From Blastomussa wellsi (lineage: Eukaryota > Cnidaria > Anthozoa > Scleractinia > Plerogyridae), in NCBI GenBank assembly GCA_947652115.1, contig OX393573.1, positions 9,787,480 through 9,851,479 of the forward strand: a stretch of 64,000 bases of DNA, in the 5' to 3' direction. Within the stretch, counting starts at the first letter, position 1; every line of letters starts with the position of its first letter. The translations under genes and the position numbers were made by a program. Under the pieces are notes generated by a model. The model searched no databases and was not told the origin of the DNA. It saw nothing but the letters and a program-made list of their open reading frames with translations. Of this stretch, positions 57,882-64,000 are shown in pieces.

Positions 57882-59787
57882 GTATAACAATATAATTTGG
57901 TTTTATCAACTGTGTTGATAATGTCAATTGGCCACCGTAAAGAGATTCAAGAGCTGACGTTTCGAGTGTTAGCCCTTCATCGGAGCGAAGGACTCCGACG
58001 AAGGGCTCCGACGAACGGCTAACGCTCGAAACGTCAGCTCTTGAATCTCTTTAAGGTGGCCAATTGACATTATCAACCCAGTTGATAAAACCAAATTATA
58101 TTGTACAGAATGTAAACCTACCTTTACCAAAGTATTTCAAGATTTTTTTAAAGATTTCTATCAACCCGTGTTGAGCAAATTTAATATAAACTTAAAGGGC
58201 CCTTGTCAGCCTCCGCCATTTTCGATGGAATCGAAATTATGGAAATTGGAAAGTGAAGCGCAGTCGTATTCTATTCTTTAGCAGGTTTCTCAAGGGATTT
58301 CTTTCGTTTCTGCACGATCTGTGTAAAATATAATACTGAAATTCTCACATGTAAACAATAACAAAGGTGTGGCTGACTAGGGCTCTTTAATATAAAATTG
58401 CCAGGTTACAAACAGAGTCCCTTGGGAGTTTACACTAAATTCTCACTCCCATTTCCAGCAGACAGCGATAAGTCGTTCATTATCATTCACGACTTATTAA
58501 TGGCAGGAATTTCATAGTAACAAGGACTTTCACAGTGTCACAATGTTCAAAACCTAAACTAGAACTCACTCGAGTCCTGGCCTCGAGTGCTGAGCTTGAG
58601 TCCTGAGCTCGAATCCAGGCTCGAATCCTAGTTCAGAATCCTGGCTTGGATCCTGGCTCAGATCCTTGGAATCCTGGCTCGGGTCCTGGCTTTATTCTTA
58701 GTATATCTAATATAAGAGGGTCTAAATGGGGTTAACCGTTAGCCTTAAAATGGCCAAAAATTTAGCCGTTAGGCGTAAAAATGAAAGAATTTTAACCGTT
58801 AGCCGTAAAAAATGTTAACCGTAAAAAATCTAAATACAAAAGTAAAGGTCTCGAGAACTTTTTGTGAGTCTGATGTGTTGTGCGTTCGTGTTCTGGTAGC
58901 GAGAAAAGCCGTGAGTGTCTGCATAATTAGTCGCATATGTAGCATCGTTGCGCGAGTTGACAGAGATGTTTTGACAGCTCTTGTATTTTACGACTTTCTG
59001 CCTTCTAATCTTTCATGCTGACTGGTTGCGATGGCTGTATTGAAAGCGATAGTAAGTCTCTATCGCGCTGGAGAAGAGAAGCGTGTAGAAAGATATAAGA
59101 TCAGAGTGAAATTTTCGTCATTCAAAAAAAATATTATCGAGTTTCTTGGGCTCAACGGGCAAGCTTGAAAGTTCGGCTTGGGGTCTTTGGACCTGAAATT
59201 TTACCGCCGGTGAAAATCTTATTTTGGTATTCTTAATATTTTTCCACCTCAGTAAAATCATAAGAGTTACATAGTTCACAGGGAGTGTACACACACTCAC
59301 AAAAAAACTTGTTTTATCTCAAAATGGTCCAAAGACTTTCAGTATGTTTTACAACAATGGAAATTAATATTTACTTCTTAAAACAATAGCCGTAATGGAA
59401 CAAAATTAACAGTTAGCCGTAAAAAGGACAAAAAGTTAACCGTTAACCGAGAAAGCCACTAGCCCATTGAGACCCTCATATAAAACCCACATCTATAAAC
59501 ACAGATTACCTCATATGTCACCATCCTTTTGCTGATTAAATCTGCTTTATTTCCTGTAAGTACTTTGAATATATCTGGACTGGCCACTTCCTCAAGCCTT
59601 TGAAGCCAAAACTTTGCCTTTCCAAATGAATCTTCATTTGTTATGTCATACACAACAATAGCAGCATATGCTTTCTCGCAAAATGTTTCACTTAAACTGT
59701 CAAACCTTTCACCTCCAGCAGTGTCACATATTTTGAATATCACATTTCTGTGGAGATCCAGACTTTCTTTCTTAGAACGAAAATCAG
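40301..59787 (-). CDS. Rab-LRR-Roc-COR-GT4 fusion protein (ROCO family), 5' end outside window
   Basis: Nine minus-strand exons join in matching phase: 59787-59510, 52046-51950, 49997-49488, 48203-47755, 46673-45941, 45353-45236, 43310-43061, 42558-41767 and 41501-40301 (4,428 bases, about 1,476 residues). Domain order is Rab-like GTPase (residues 1-125 of the visible part), about five LRRs (145-265), Roc GTPase (about 320-670), COR (about 670-1000), a Cys/His-rich stretch, then a GT-B fold glycosyltransferase of GT4 type (about 1085-1475). ROCO proteins (for example LRRKs) are dimeric GTP-regulated scaffolds whose attached domains act as effectors; here the effector would be a sugar transferase in place of a kinase. 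No signal peptide or membrane segment is seen, so it is probably cytosolic. The P-loop exon of the Rab part is not in the window. The gene model is inferred from splice sites and family similarity. Confidence 0.82.
41767..42558 (-). CDS. ROCO exon 8: C-terminal COR and Cys/His-rich segment
   Basis: It is exactly 264 codons in phase 0 at both ends. It continues the COR domain ([78 protein letters not shown]). Toward the end is [17 protein letters not shown] followed by [10 protein letters not shown], eight Cys and four His within 32 residues, which looks like a zinc-binding knuckle. It connects directly to the glycosyltransferase exon. Confidence 0.88.
42559..43060. other. ROCO intron 7
   Basis: This is about 500 bases of intronic sequence between two COR exons with consensus borders (donor GTAAGA, acceptor CCGTTAG). 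No feature is recognised. Confidence 0.7.
43061..43310 (-). CDS. ROCO exon 7: N-terminal COR
   Basis: Acceptor TTTCTCCAG|GTGG in phase 2, donor GTG|GTAAGA in phase 0. The 83 codons include [45 protein letters not shown] and [16 protein letters not shown]. The pattern 'Y-HDLG-I ... WL-D-F' is the classic start of a COR domain. Confidence 0.88.
44045..44152. repeat. 108 bp inverted-repeat unit
   Basis: GGTAGTCACTGGAAGGGATA at the left is the reverse complement of TATCCCTTCCAGTGACTACC at the right, with a loop of about 55 bases between arms of about 27 bp. It abuts the CGTGACGA arm of a larger inverted repeat and is probably a small transposon end pair. Confidence 0.7.
44478..44550 (+). repeat. 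tRNA-derived sequence
   Basis: TGATAGTGCAGTGGATAGG resembles a D arm and A box; CCGGGTTCTACTCCCGG forms a perfect T stem with a B box. The anticodon region does not give a convincing stem, so this looks like a SINE head or tRNA pseudogene. Confidence 0.5.
45236..45353 (-). CDS. ROCO exon 6: Roc-COR junction
   Basis: Enters in phase 1 (TTTGAAG|GGAAAAAG) and leaves in phase 2 (ATCCG|GTAAAA). It encodes [39 protein letters not shown], the last Roc helix and the short 'P' linker before the COR tryptophan, as found in ROCO proteins. It was identified from splice phase and the family pattern. Confidence 0.8.
45354..45940. other. ROCO intron 5
   Basis: This is an intron of about 590 bases with no recognised feature. 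A short plus-strand open frame at 45585-45779 has no similarity or splice support. Confidence 0.65.
45941..46673 (-). CDS. ROCO exon 5: Roc GTPase, switch II to G4
   Basis: Acceptor AATGCAG|GTTTC in phase 0, donor TTTG|GTAAGC in phase 1. After a Ser/Glu-rich, probably disordered segment (about 90 residues) come [20 protein letters not shown] (Roc switch II, DFAGQ), [32 protein letters not shown] (the G4 motif THAD, normally THxD in Roc) and [20 protein letters not shown]. The key nucleotide-binding motifs are intact. Confidence 0.9.
46674..47754. other. ROCO intron 4
   Basis: This is an intron of about 1.1 kb with ordinary splice borders. No exon or transposon was recognised. Short open frames near 47185-47481 lack support. 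Confidence 0.6.
47755..48203 (-). CDS. ROCO exon 4: Roc P-loop
   Basis: Acceptor GCTTGTAG|TTCC in phase 1, donor CATCAG|GTTTGT in phase 0. It encodes [19 protein letters not shown], then [20 protein letters not shown] with the Walker A motif GQDRAGKT, the switch I region [18 protein letters not shown], and an acidic helix leading to the insert in exon 5. The Roc domain therefore keeps its P-loop. Confidence 0.92.
48610..48882 (-). repeat. tRNA-derived SINE, full length
   Basis: Read on the minus strand it begins GGGAGGTGCAGTGGCCTAATG (A-box region), continues GCGAGAGG/GGCAATGCATTGTGTTCC, then shares the body of the 2668 copy (CATCCAGGGGGAGTAGAAAT, GGATAAGCTCCGGCCTGATG) and ends in a CTTACC-type tail. 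It is the best-preserved copy of this family in the window. Confidence 0.8.
48905..49310. mobile_element. Deleted Penelope-like element copy with inverted ends
   Basis: The left end CGGTGGGAAGTATAACAATA ... GGGTTGATAATG ... GAGAGCTGACG and the right end CGACGAAGGGCTAACGCTCG ... TATCAACCCAGTTGATAAAA are inverted copies of one terminus. Between them is a remnant of the sequence that, near 62200-62330, ends the GIY-YIG region (GCCTTTCCCTTCACC through CAGGCACCAACCAATAGAG), here on the plus strand. Confidence 0.75.
49488..49997 (-). CDS. ROCO exon 3: leucine-rich repeats
   Basis: The exon of 510 bases enters and leaves in phase 1 (TTTTCAAG|GAAACAG; AATACAG|GTAAGC). After a linker ([18 protein letters not shown]) come five 23-residue LRRs of the LxxLxLxxNxLxxLP type: [59 protein letters not shown] and [11 protein letters not shown]. 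This class precedes Roc in many ROCO proteins. The phase-1 entry fits the Rab exon 52046-51950 and places the LRRs directly after the Rab fold. Confidence 0.9.
49998..51949. other. ROCO intron 2
   Basis: No exon is recognised. Repeated CTAGCCCG/GGGCAAGTG motifs occur at 50270-50490. A dispersed repeat piece (GGGGCTCCACTTGGCGGCCC ... GGAGCTCCGC, 51140-51185) is shared with 37795-37850. Other open frames are unsupported. Confidence 0.6.
51950..52046 (-). CDS. ROCO exon 2: end of Rab-like GTPase fold
   Basis: A 97-base exon has acceptor TTTTTTAG|GAGGCC (phase 0) and donor ATTAG|GTGAGT (phase 1). It encodes [20 protein letters not shown] then [12 protein letters not shown], which aligns with the last beta strand, G5 loop and final helix of Rab5-type GTPases (EAQSYAD ... 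METSAKT-MNV-E-F). The G5 motif is SSQ where SAK is usual. No cysteine tail follows; the frame proceeds into the LRR exon. Confidence 0.85.
52806..53215. repeat. 12/36 bp minisatellite
   Basis: The basic 12-mer CCAAGCCAGGAT and its variants (TTCAAGCAGGAT, TCCGAGCTAGGA) alternate in a 36 bp higher-order unit, tandemly repeated for about 400 bp and degenerating into AAGCCAGGATTCAAGAGG at the right. The open frames across it on both strands (Arg/Gln/Ile-rich and Pro/Gly/Ser-rich) reflect the period divisible by three and are not genes. Confidence 0.9.
53526..53621 (+). pseudogene. 5S rRNA-like relic
   Basis: CGTCCGATCACTGAAGTTAAGC and GGTTAGTATTTGGATGGGTG match the 5S rRNA internal control region in order and spacing. 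A diverged tail (GACAGGAATAACCTTG) corresponds to the GGGAATACC end. The 5' third is poorly conserved. It is most likely a 5S pseudogene or a 5S-derived SINE rather than a working gene. Confidence 0.65.
54193..54651. mobile_element. 459 bp fold-back element with CATAAG repeats
   Basis: AAGGCTGGTTCTCACTAGTG at the left end is exactly mirrored by CACTAGTGAGAACCAGCCTT at the right end. The arms continue as imperfect CATAAG/CTTATG repeats, and a second internal inverted pair (GTTCTCACTTG, CAAGTGAGAAC; GCGACATAAG, CTTATGTCGC) lies inside. There is no coding capacity. Confidence 0.88.
56024..56168. mobile_element. 145 bp palindromic element
   Basis: ATATATCAAACACGAGAGAC with AGTGTTTCATCACC at the left pairs with GGTGTTTGAAATTGTGATG and AAACACTGTCTCGAGTGTTT at the right, giving arms of about 45 bp. 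A MITE-like hairpin in the large ROCO intron. Confidence 0.8.
56375..57442 (+). mobile_element. ~1.07 kb TIR element with unidentified open frames
   Basis: AGGGACCGATC at the left matches GATCGGTCCCT at the right. Both ends are followed inward by a purine/pyrimidine-skewed stretch (GTGGGGGGCGG on the left; GGGTGGGGGGTAC on the right). The inside has two partly overlapping plus-strand frames around 56632-57014, the second starting [20 protein letters not shown] and ending RFNRPEQK. I do not recognise them; they may be a transposase relic. Confidence 0.5.
57841..58102. mobile_element. Penelope-like termini as an inverted pair
   Basis: Two copies of the terminus (GGTGGGAAGTATAACAATAT ... GAGCTGACGTTTCGAGTGTT, and the reverse ... 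TATCAACCCAGTTGATAAAA) meet near 57985-58015 around GAAGGACTCCGACGAAGGG. Nothing of the coding region remains. Compare 48905-49310 and 61985-63206. Confidence 0.75.
58565..58695. repeat. Degenerate 12-15 bp repeats related to the 52.8 kb minisatellite
   Basis: GAATCCTGGCTTGGATCCTGGCTCAGATCC and similar units are the reverse-complement type of the CCAAGCCAGGAT repeat at 52806-53215, but less regular. The same motif therefore occurs in both orientations in one intron. Confidence 0.65.
58729..59452. repeat. TTAACCGTTAGCCGTAAAAA repeats at both ends
   Basis: Several copies of TAACCGTTAGCCGTAAAA cluster at 58729-58830, and again at 59390-59452, in the same orientation on either side of about 560 bp of unidentified sequence. 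A repeat pair or an element with direct ends is possible. No coding region was recognised. Confidence 0.5.
59510..59787 (-). CDS. ROCO exon 1 (of those visible): Rab-like GTPase core
   Basis: Acceptor GATATTAG|CTGATT (phase 1), donor TATGAG|GTAATC (phase 0); 92 codons. Readable Rab motifs are [20 protein letters not shown] (G3), [40 protein letters not shown] and NKADL (G4, NKxD). The closest family by pattern is Rab5/21/22-like. G3 reads DTAGG instead of DTAGQ, so the catalytic glutamine is missing. The exon with the P-loop and switch I must be upstream (beyond 64000 or unrecognised). Confidence 0.88.
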
Positions 59788-61984
59788 CTAATATCAGGAG
59801 ATAAATAAATAAAAGATTCAAGTCAATATTCATTCAACTCCTGTACAATAACATATATGTGCAGCGATAATATATGAAATAATTCATATAACTCAGATGA
59901 TGATCAAATAGCATCCCATGATGCAATTCGCTCAGTGCCTTATGAAGTATCAACGTTATGGCGGATTTCACATGAAATAACACCGTTTTCTCCTCAGGAA
60001 TTTTATTATTTTTGTTCCAGACATTAAAAGAAAAGAAAAATTGTTCATTTTATAGTTTAACATGCATGGCTTCATTGATCAGCAACAATTAGAGCATGTT
60101 TTTTTTCAAAATATCCTTAGTTTTGATTGTAGTGTGTTGCATTCTCCTCACAAAGTGCTCAATTACATGAATATTCACATTTCTAAAATGCTGATGTCTT
60201 CCAAAGATGGAAAGAAGTACCGAGAATTATTACTCGTTGAGATACTGTAAAAAGGAAAGGTAGGTTTTCATTATTTCAGAATATCACACTTGTGTAGCAG
60301 GCACAGAGGGTAATCTTGGCGTGTTATAATTTCCCTGCATGTTTATTACAAATCAAACCATAGCAAAAGATAGAACTGATTTGCTTAAAAAACCCAGAAG
60401 ACTAACATCTACCATAATATCAGAGGGTTGTACAGAGGGGCCCCTAGCACGGTTAACAGGCGGAAAAAATAACGAATCACAGATTGCATTTATCCGAATC
60501 ACGAAAATAAGAGAGTAACATAGTCGTTTATCAGTGCTCTTACTTGTGGCAAAGAAGGAATAAAATTATTTAAAGAATGAAAATCTAGAAATGCGACTCT
60601 AGCCATTTGTCCAAAACGGACAACAAGGAATGCTCATTTGTCACTGGAAATCAAATTCTTTCCTTTCCACCGGGAAATTAAATGGACCCAAGGACTTGGG
60701 AATCATTCGTACAAGTGTTCTCATTTTGTGCTTCCATGATTTATAGAAGAATTGTTATTTCACAAGGCTTGGAAAAATTCTGCCGGCAGAATTTGAAGCA
60801 AGCATTTTGCCAGCAGCAGCAGCATTTAAGGCTAGGATTCTGTCGACTGAACTTTTTAAAGCATAATTTGAGCTATTCCAGTGCCTGAACGCCTCTTCCG
60901 TGCACCCTAGGGGCTGAACCCAGGCGTGAGAGTTCAGCCCCTATGGCTGAACCTGCAAGGCGTGTGGAAGAGAGAATTCAGACACTGGGCTAAATTTGAG
61001 CAGATTAACAGAAAATGATGATGAGCAGAACAGTTTTAAGAAAACTTAAAAAGAGATTTGAAGTGATTGATGTGACAATTGTAAATTTTGTTGTATAAAT
61101 TAACCATTTCCTGTTTTTACTCAGGCTTCAGGCATTTGATGAATATCAAACTTAGTATTAGGGTTCAGGACTACTGAGGCTGACACTTCAATCCATATTT
61201 TGCGAAAATGCACAAGGCTGGGAGGGCCAAAACTTTTTTAGGTACCAAGCAGAATTCGAGCAGAATAAGCGGTTTCTACGAGCATTGTTGACAGGAAGAA
61301 CAAGCCATTTTACTGACTTGTGATACCCAAGCGAAGCACCAAAACGACCGAGAACAGCTCTCGGTTAGTTATAGTAGGCCTTTTTATAACTGTACAGAAG
61401 TCGCACTTGATGTTTTCATAATCTTCACAAATCAGTTCCAGAGGACTTGCGACTCAAAATCACGTGTCGAATATTGGTTATTAAATCAAGCTCTTCACGG
61501 GTCACGGAAAACCTTTGGGTCATGGATCACGATGAACAATGTATTACATTCACGTTTCACAAAAAACAGAATCAGCTAATCATGGATCACAAGAATACCC
61601 TGTACGCTCCTCGTATCACAAGAAGAACTGATGCAGATCAGCACAGGACATTTCACTTCCTCATTTGTGACCGATTTTCCACAGCGACAGGAAGGATCTC
61701 ATTACTGATAAATTGCATCAACGAATAAACTGACATGTACTGATCGACCAACGAACGAAAAACACAGGCAAATACCTCCAAAATTACGTTAAAATTCTAT
61801 TTAGAAATACAGTGAATGTAAGCCATTTAATTCTTTATTCTAAAAAGCTTTTGGAGGTTTTGGAACCTACAGTTGTTCGGAAACAAGCCATGGCAAATGC
61901 AGATGATCACTTTGCGTGAGATGAATTATATACTGATGACATCACATACTGTAGTTGCGCAGTGATAATATAAGATGAAATGAA
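59788..61984. other. Upstream region of the visible ROCO exons
   Basis: I searched the minus strand for a Rab P-loop exon (GxxxxGKS/T) and found none. The interval includes a hairpin element (60878-60988) and a plus-strand segment rich in ATCACG/TCACGG motifs (60470-61620) without recognised function. Confidence 0.55.
60878..60988. mobile_element. 111 bp hairpin element
   Basis: Outer arms CCAGTGCCTGAA / TTCAGACACTGG and CGCCTCTTCC / GGAAGAGAG enclose a strong inner stem-loop, TAGGGGCTGAAC / GTTCAGCCCCTA. The whole segment can fold on itself. It is MITE-like. Confidence 0.75.
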
Positions 61985-62224
61985 TAGAAAAGAAAAGAAA
62001 CTGTGGTGATGCGTCGGTGGGAAGTATAACAATATAATTTGGTTTTATCAACTGGGTTGATAATGTCAATTGGCCACCGTAAAGAGATTCAAGAGCTGAC
62101 GTTTCGAGCATTAGCCCTTCGTCAGAGTGAATCAAGGAATTGTGGGCCGTGTGTTTTTTATATACAGGAAGATGGAGCTTTGCTATTGGCTGGTGCCTGG
62201 TAACGTGAAAACTTCGGAATAAGT

Positions 62225-62640
62225 TAGTTGAATGAAAAGCGTTCGTTGATACCGTGAGGATTAAGAGCGCCGATTTGATAAATAAATTTTTGTTCTAGAG
62301 TTTTACAGCTTTCCGTGTTTCTTTGGTGAAGGGAAAGGCCGCAGACTACCATATGTTGCTTAGAATGATTTGGGAGATTGAAGTGTCTCGCGACCGGTTT
62401 CGATGCATTTTTGTCGTCTTTCTCTACGTCACGAAGGTGTTCTCGGAATCAGTCGCCAAGTCGTCTCCCTGTTTCGCCGATGTACAACTTTTTGCAAAGA
62501 GTGCAAGTTATGCAGTAGATGGCATTGGCTGAGGTACAGGTGAAATGATCAGTGATTTTGATAGATCGCCTGTGTCCCGATATTTTGTCAGCGTTGTGAA
62601 TGAAAGGGCATGTTTTGCATTGTGCGCGAGCGCATTTAAA
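62225..62640 (-). pseudogene. GIY-YIG endonuclease domain of a Penelope-like element
   Basis: Minus-strand reading gives CPFIHNADKISGHRRSIKI, HFTCTSANAIYCITCTLCKK, LYIGETGRRLGD, then an in-frame TGA where Arg is expected, followed by FREHLRDVEKDDKNASKPVA, RHFNLPNHSKQHMVVCG and TLEQKFIYQIGALNP. These are the Cys-rich linker and GIY-YIG (IYC ... LYIGET) signature of canonical Penelope-like elements. The stop codon marks it as non-functional. Confidence 0.85.
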
Positions 62641-62822
62641 AGTTCCGGGTTGATCACTAGTTTGGAATGCACTTCTAAATAAAAAGTTACCTATGTTTTT
62701 GTCGCATTTGAATGAAATTAATGGAGGTTGCGAAAAGATTCTACCAGTGTCGGGATCATTTTGAAGTAATTTAAAGTTTTTGAGGATGATGGATTTAACT
62801 GCGTGGTTGTGAGGGTGAAATG

Positions 62823-63095
62823 TGAGGGTGAATGGGACTTATGCACCAGTGTGCACTACAAACCCACAGATTCTCATAGTTATTTGTTGTATTCATCTTC
62901 ACATCCATCACATGTCAAGAATTCCATTCCTTATTCTCAGTTTCTTAGACTTTGCCGTCTTTGTAGTGATGACTCTGATTTTGTCCTTAAAATCAGAGGA
63001 AATGTGCAATTTCTTCGACAAACGCGGCTATCCTGCTTCTGTTGTTCAAGCGGGCCATCATCACGCCCAACAAATTGATCGACAGTTAGCACTAC
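62823..63095 (+). pseudogene. Penelope-like reverse transcriptase C-terminal fragment
   Basis: Plus-strand reading gives TSVHYKPTDSHSYLLYSSSH, PSHVKNSIPYSQFLRL and CSDDSDF, then after a frameshift FFDKRGYPASVVQAGHHHA. This is the typical end of the RT domain in Penelope-like elements (YKPTDSH-YL ... S-P-SQFLRLRR ... F--RGYP). The fragment lacks the catalytic RT motifs. Confidence 0.85.
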
Positions 63096-63206
63096 AAACG
63101 TCACGTCACGTCCGACGAAGGGCTAACGCTCGAAATGTTAGAAATTGAATCTCTTTACAGTGGACAATTGACATTATCAACCCAGTTGATAAAACCAAAT
63201 TATATT

Positions 63207-64000
63207 AAGATGAAATGAGATGCATCATGGGAAACTATTCGACTGTTGTCTGATATTAACTAAGAGTAATCAGAGTTTATGAGAGTGCGTCTGACTTCTT
63301 CAGTCAGCTTTAATTTGATTGATTTTGTTTACCGAAACTGTTCAACCCCTGGGTTTTGTTAAAATATAACTGCAGGTGCGCAGACTAAAATAATTGTTTT
63401 CATGGCTTGGAAGCCAATAATTTGAGCAGCCAGTGAAATTTAGCTGTTCTCACAGCAATTAAAAATCTCACGATCGAAAGCATGAGGCATCAAAACAACT
63501 GTCCACATTGCCACAAGAATAGTTCAATGTTAAAGGGGCAATGTCACGAGTATAACTTCAAAATTTCAACAAAAACGTGTTTATACCATTAGAAACCTAA
63601 AAACATTTGGTTAACTGAAGCTAAATATGGAGTGATATCATTATCAAAATAATGATACCATCAGGAGTTTTAGGCTCTCAACTTGAAAAAGTCAGGCTGA
63701 CATTTTCAAGTTTTGTCCTTGTAATTTGGAGAAATTTATGAAAACTATTTACAGTCACCGTCTTTCTTAAACAATTTGCTTGATATCTGTCTCTTTGTTC
63801 TAAGAGCATTTCCCGTATGGGTGAAAGAAGTTACTCATAATTTTATGGCTGTTTCACTAAAAAAGCCGGAAATGTTCTGTTACAGTGTCCCTTTAAAAGT
63901 CAACTTCGCTTATGATGCTCTAAGACACAAGTTTTGCTGTACGAAGTGAGGGCATCATCACACGGGTAAGCACGTCAAATTGTGGCCAATAATGGCAATG
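63207..64000. other. Right edge of window, no recognised feature
   Basis: This is AT-rich sequence without coding similarity in either strand. If the ROCO gene continues, it would be the 3' part of the intron preceding the P-loop exon. Confidence 0.5.

Larger units (their letters stand above)
52047..59509. other. ROCO intron 1 (7.5 kb)
   Basis: This large intron separates the two Rab exons. It contains a minisatellite (52806-53215), a 5S rRNA-like relic, fold-back elements (54193-54651, 56024-56168, 56375-57442), a Penelope-like inverted pair (57841-58102) and CCGTTAGCCG repeats (58729-59452). No coding exon was recognised in either strand. Confidence 0.6.
61985..63206. mobile_element. Penelope-like element fragments, opposed orientation
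   Basis: The left end (GGTGGGAAGTATAACAATAT to AGAGCTGACGTTTCGAGC) and the right end (ACGAAGGGCTAACGCTCGAA to AACCCAGTTGATAAAACC) are inverted copies of one terminus. The left two thirds carry a GIY-YIG endonuclease relic on the minus strand; the right part carries an RT C-terminal relic on the plus strand. Each half therefore reads toward its own end, giving a tail-out inverted dimer. Confidence 0.8.

Noticed and set aside
61620..61700. Possible Rab P-loop exon on the minus strand (CGKS)
   Set aside because: The required Gly four residues before GK is absent and the surrounding residues do not resemble a Rab N-terminus; no suitable splice phase was found.
61447..61728. 93-codon plus-strand frame
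   Set aside because: It consists of ATCACG/TCACGG-type repeated motifs without similarity to a protein family.

Overview
This is eukaryotic nuclear DNA: AT-rich, with short coding exons separated by long GT-AG introns and dense in decayed transposable elements. The gene content (a class III alcohol dehydrogenase, an inositol polyphosphate multikinase, a clear PRDM14 orthologue and a multidomain ROCO protein), together with Penelope-like, DIRS-like, hAT-like and tRNA-derived SINE repeats, fits an invertebrate metazoan. An anthozoan cnidarian such as a stony coral is my best guess; this is inference, since no species-diagnostic sequence was recognised. No prokaryotic operons, CRISPR arrays or plasmid features are present.

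Layout. 1-11034 (+): the last seven coding exons of ADH5 (S-(hydroxymethyl)glutathione dehydrogenase); its 5' half lies before the window. One intron carries an 820 bp fold-back element. 12321-13447: a TTAA-flanked inverted-repeat element containing a decayed LINE reverse-transcriptase fragment. 14159-20632 (+): complete IPMK in five exons (313 aa). 24418-31398 (+): PRDM14 (PR/SET domain plus seven zinc fingers) in four coding exons, about 454 aa. 31.8-36.8 kb: a transposon graveyard in which a DIRS-type retroelement relic sits between two arrays of the same 30 bp satellite and has been hit by at least four later insertions. 36.8-40.2 kb: small inverted-repeat and tRNA-derived elements.

40301-59787 (-): the most striking locus. 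Nine exons join in consistent phase into one open reading frame of about 1,476 residues. In order it encodes a Rab-like small GTPase (5' part outside the window), about five leucine-rich repeats, a Roc GTPase domain with intact P-loop, a COR domain, a Cys/His-rich segment and a C-terminal GT4-type glycosyltransferase. This Rab-LRR-Roc-COR-GT4 architecture is one I do not know from described ROCO proteins and is the main candidate for an undescribed system. The Rab part has Gly where the catalytic Gln of DTAGQ is expected and runs into the LRRs instead of a prenylated tail.

The rest (52-64 kb) is the large ROCO intron and upstream sequence, holding a 12/36 bp minisatellite, a 5S rRNA-like relic, several fold-back elements and Penelope-like element fragments with GIY-YIG and reverse-transcriptase remnants in opposite orientation. 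The conserved genes look like independent neighbours; nothing indicates that they act in one pathway. All exon limits come from reading splice sites, reading phase and family similarity by eye.
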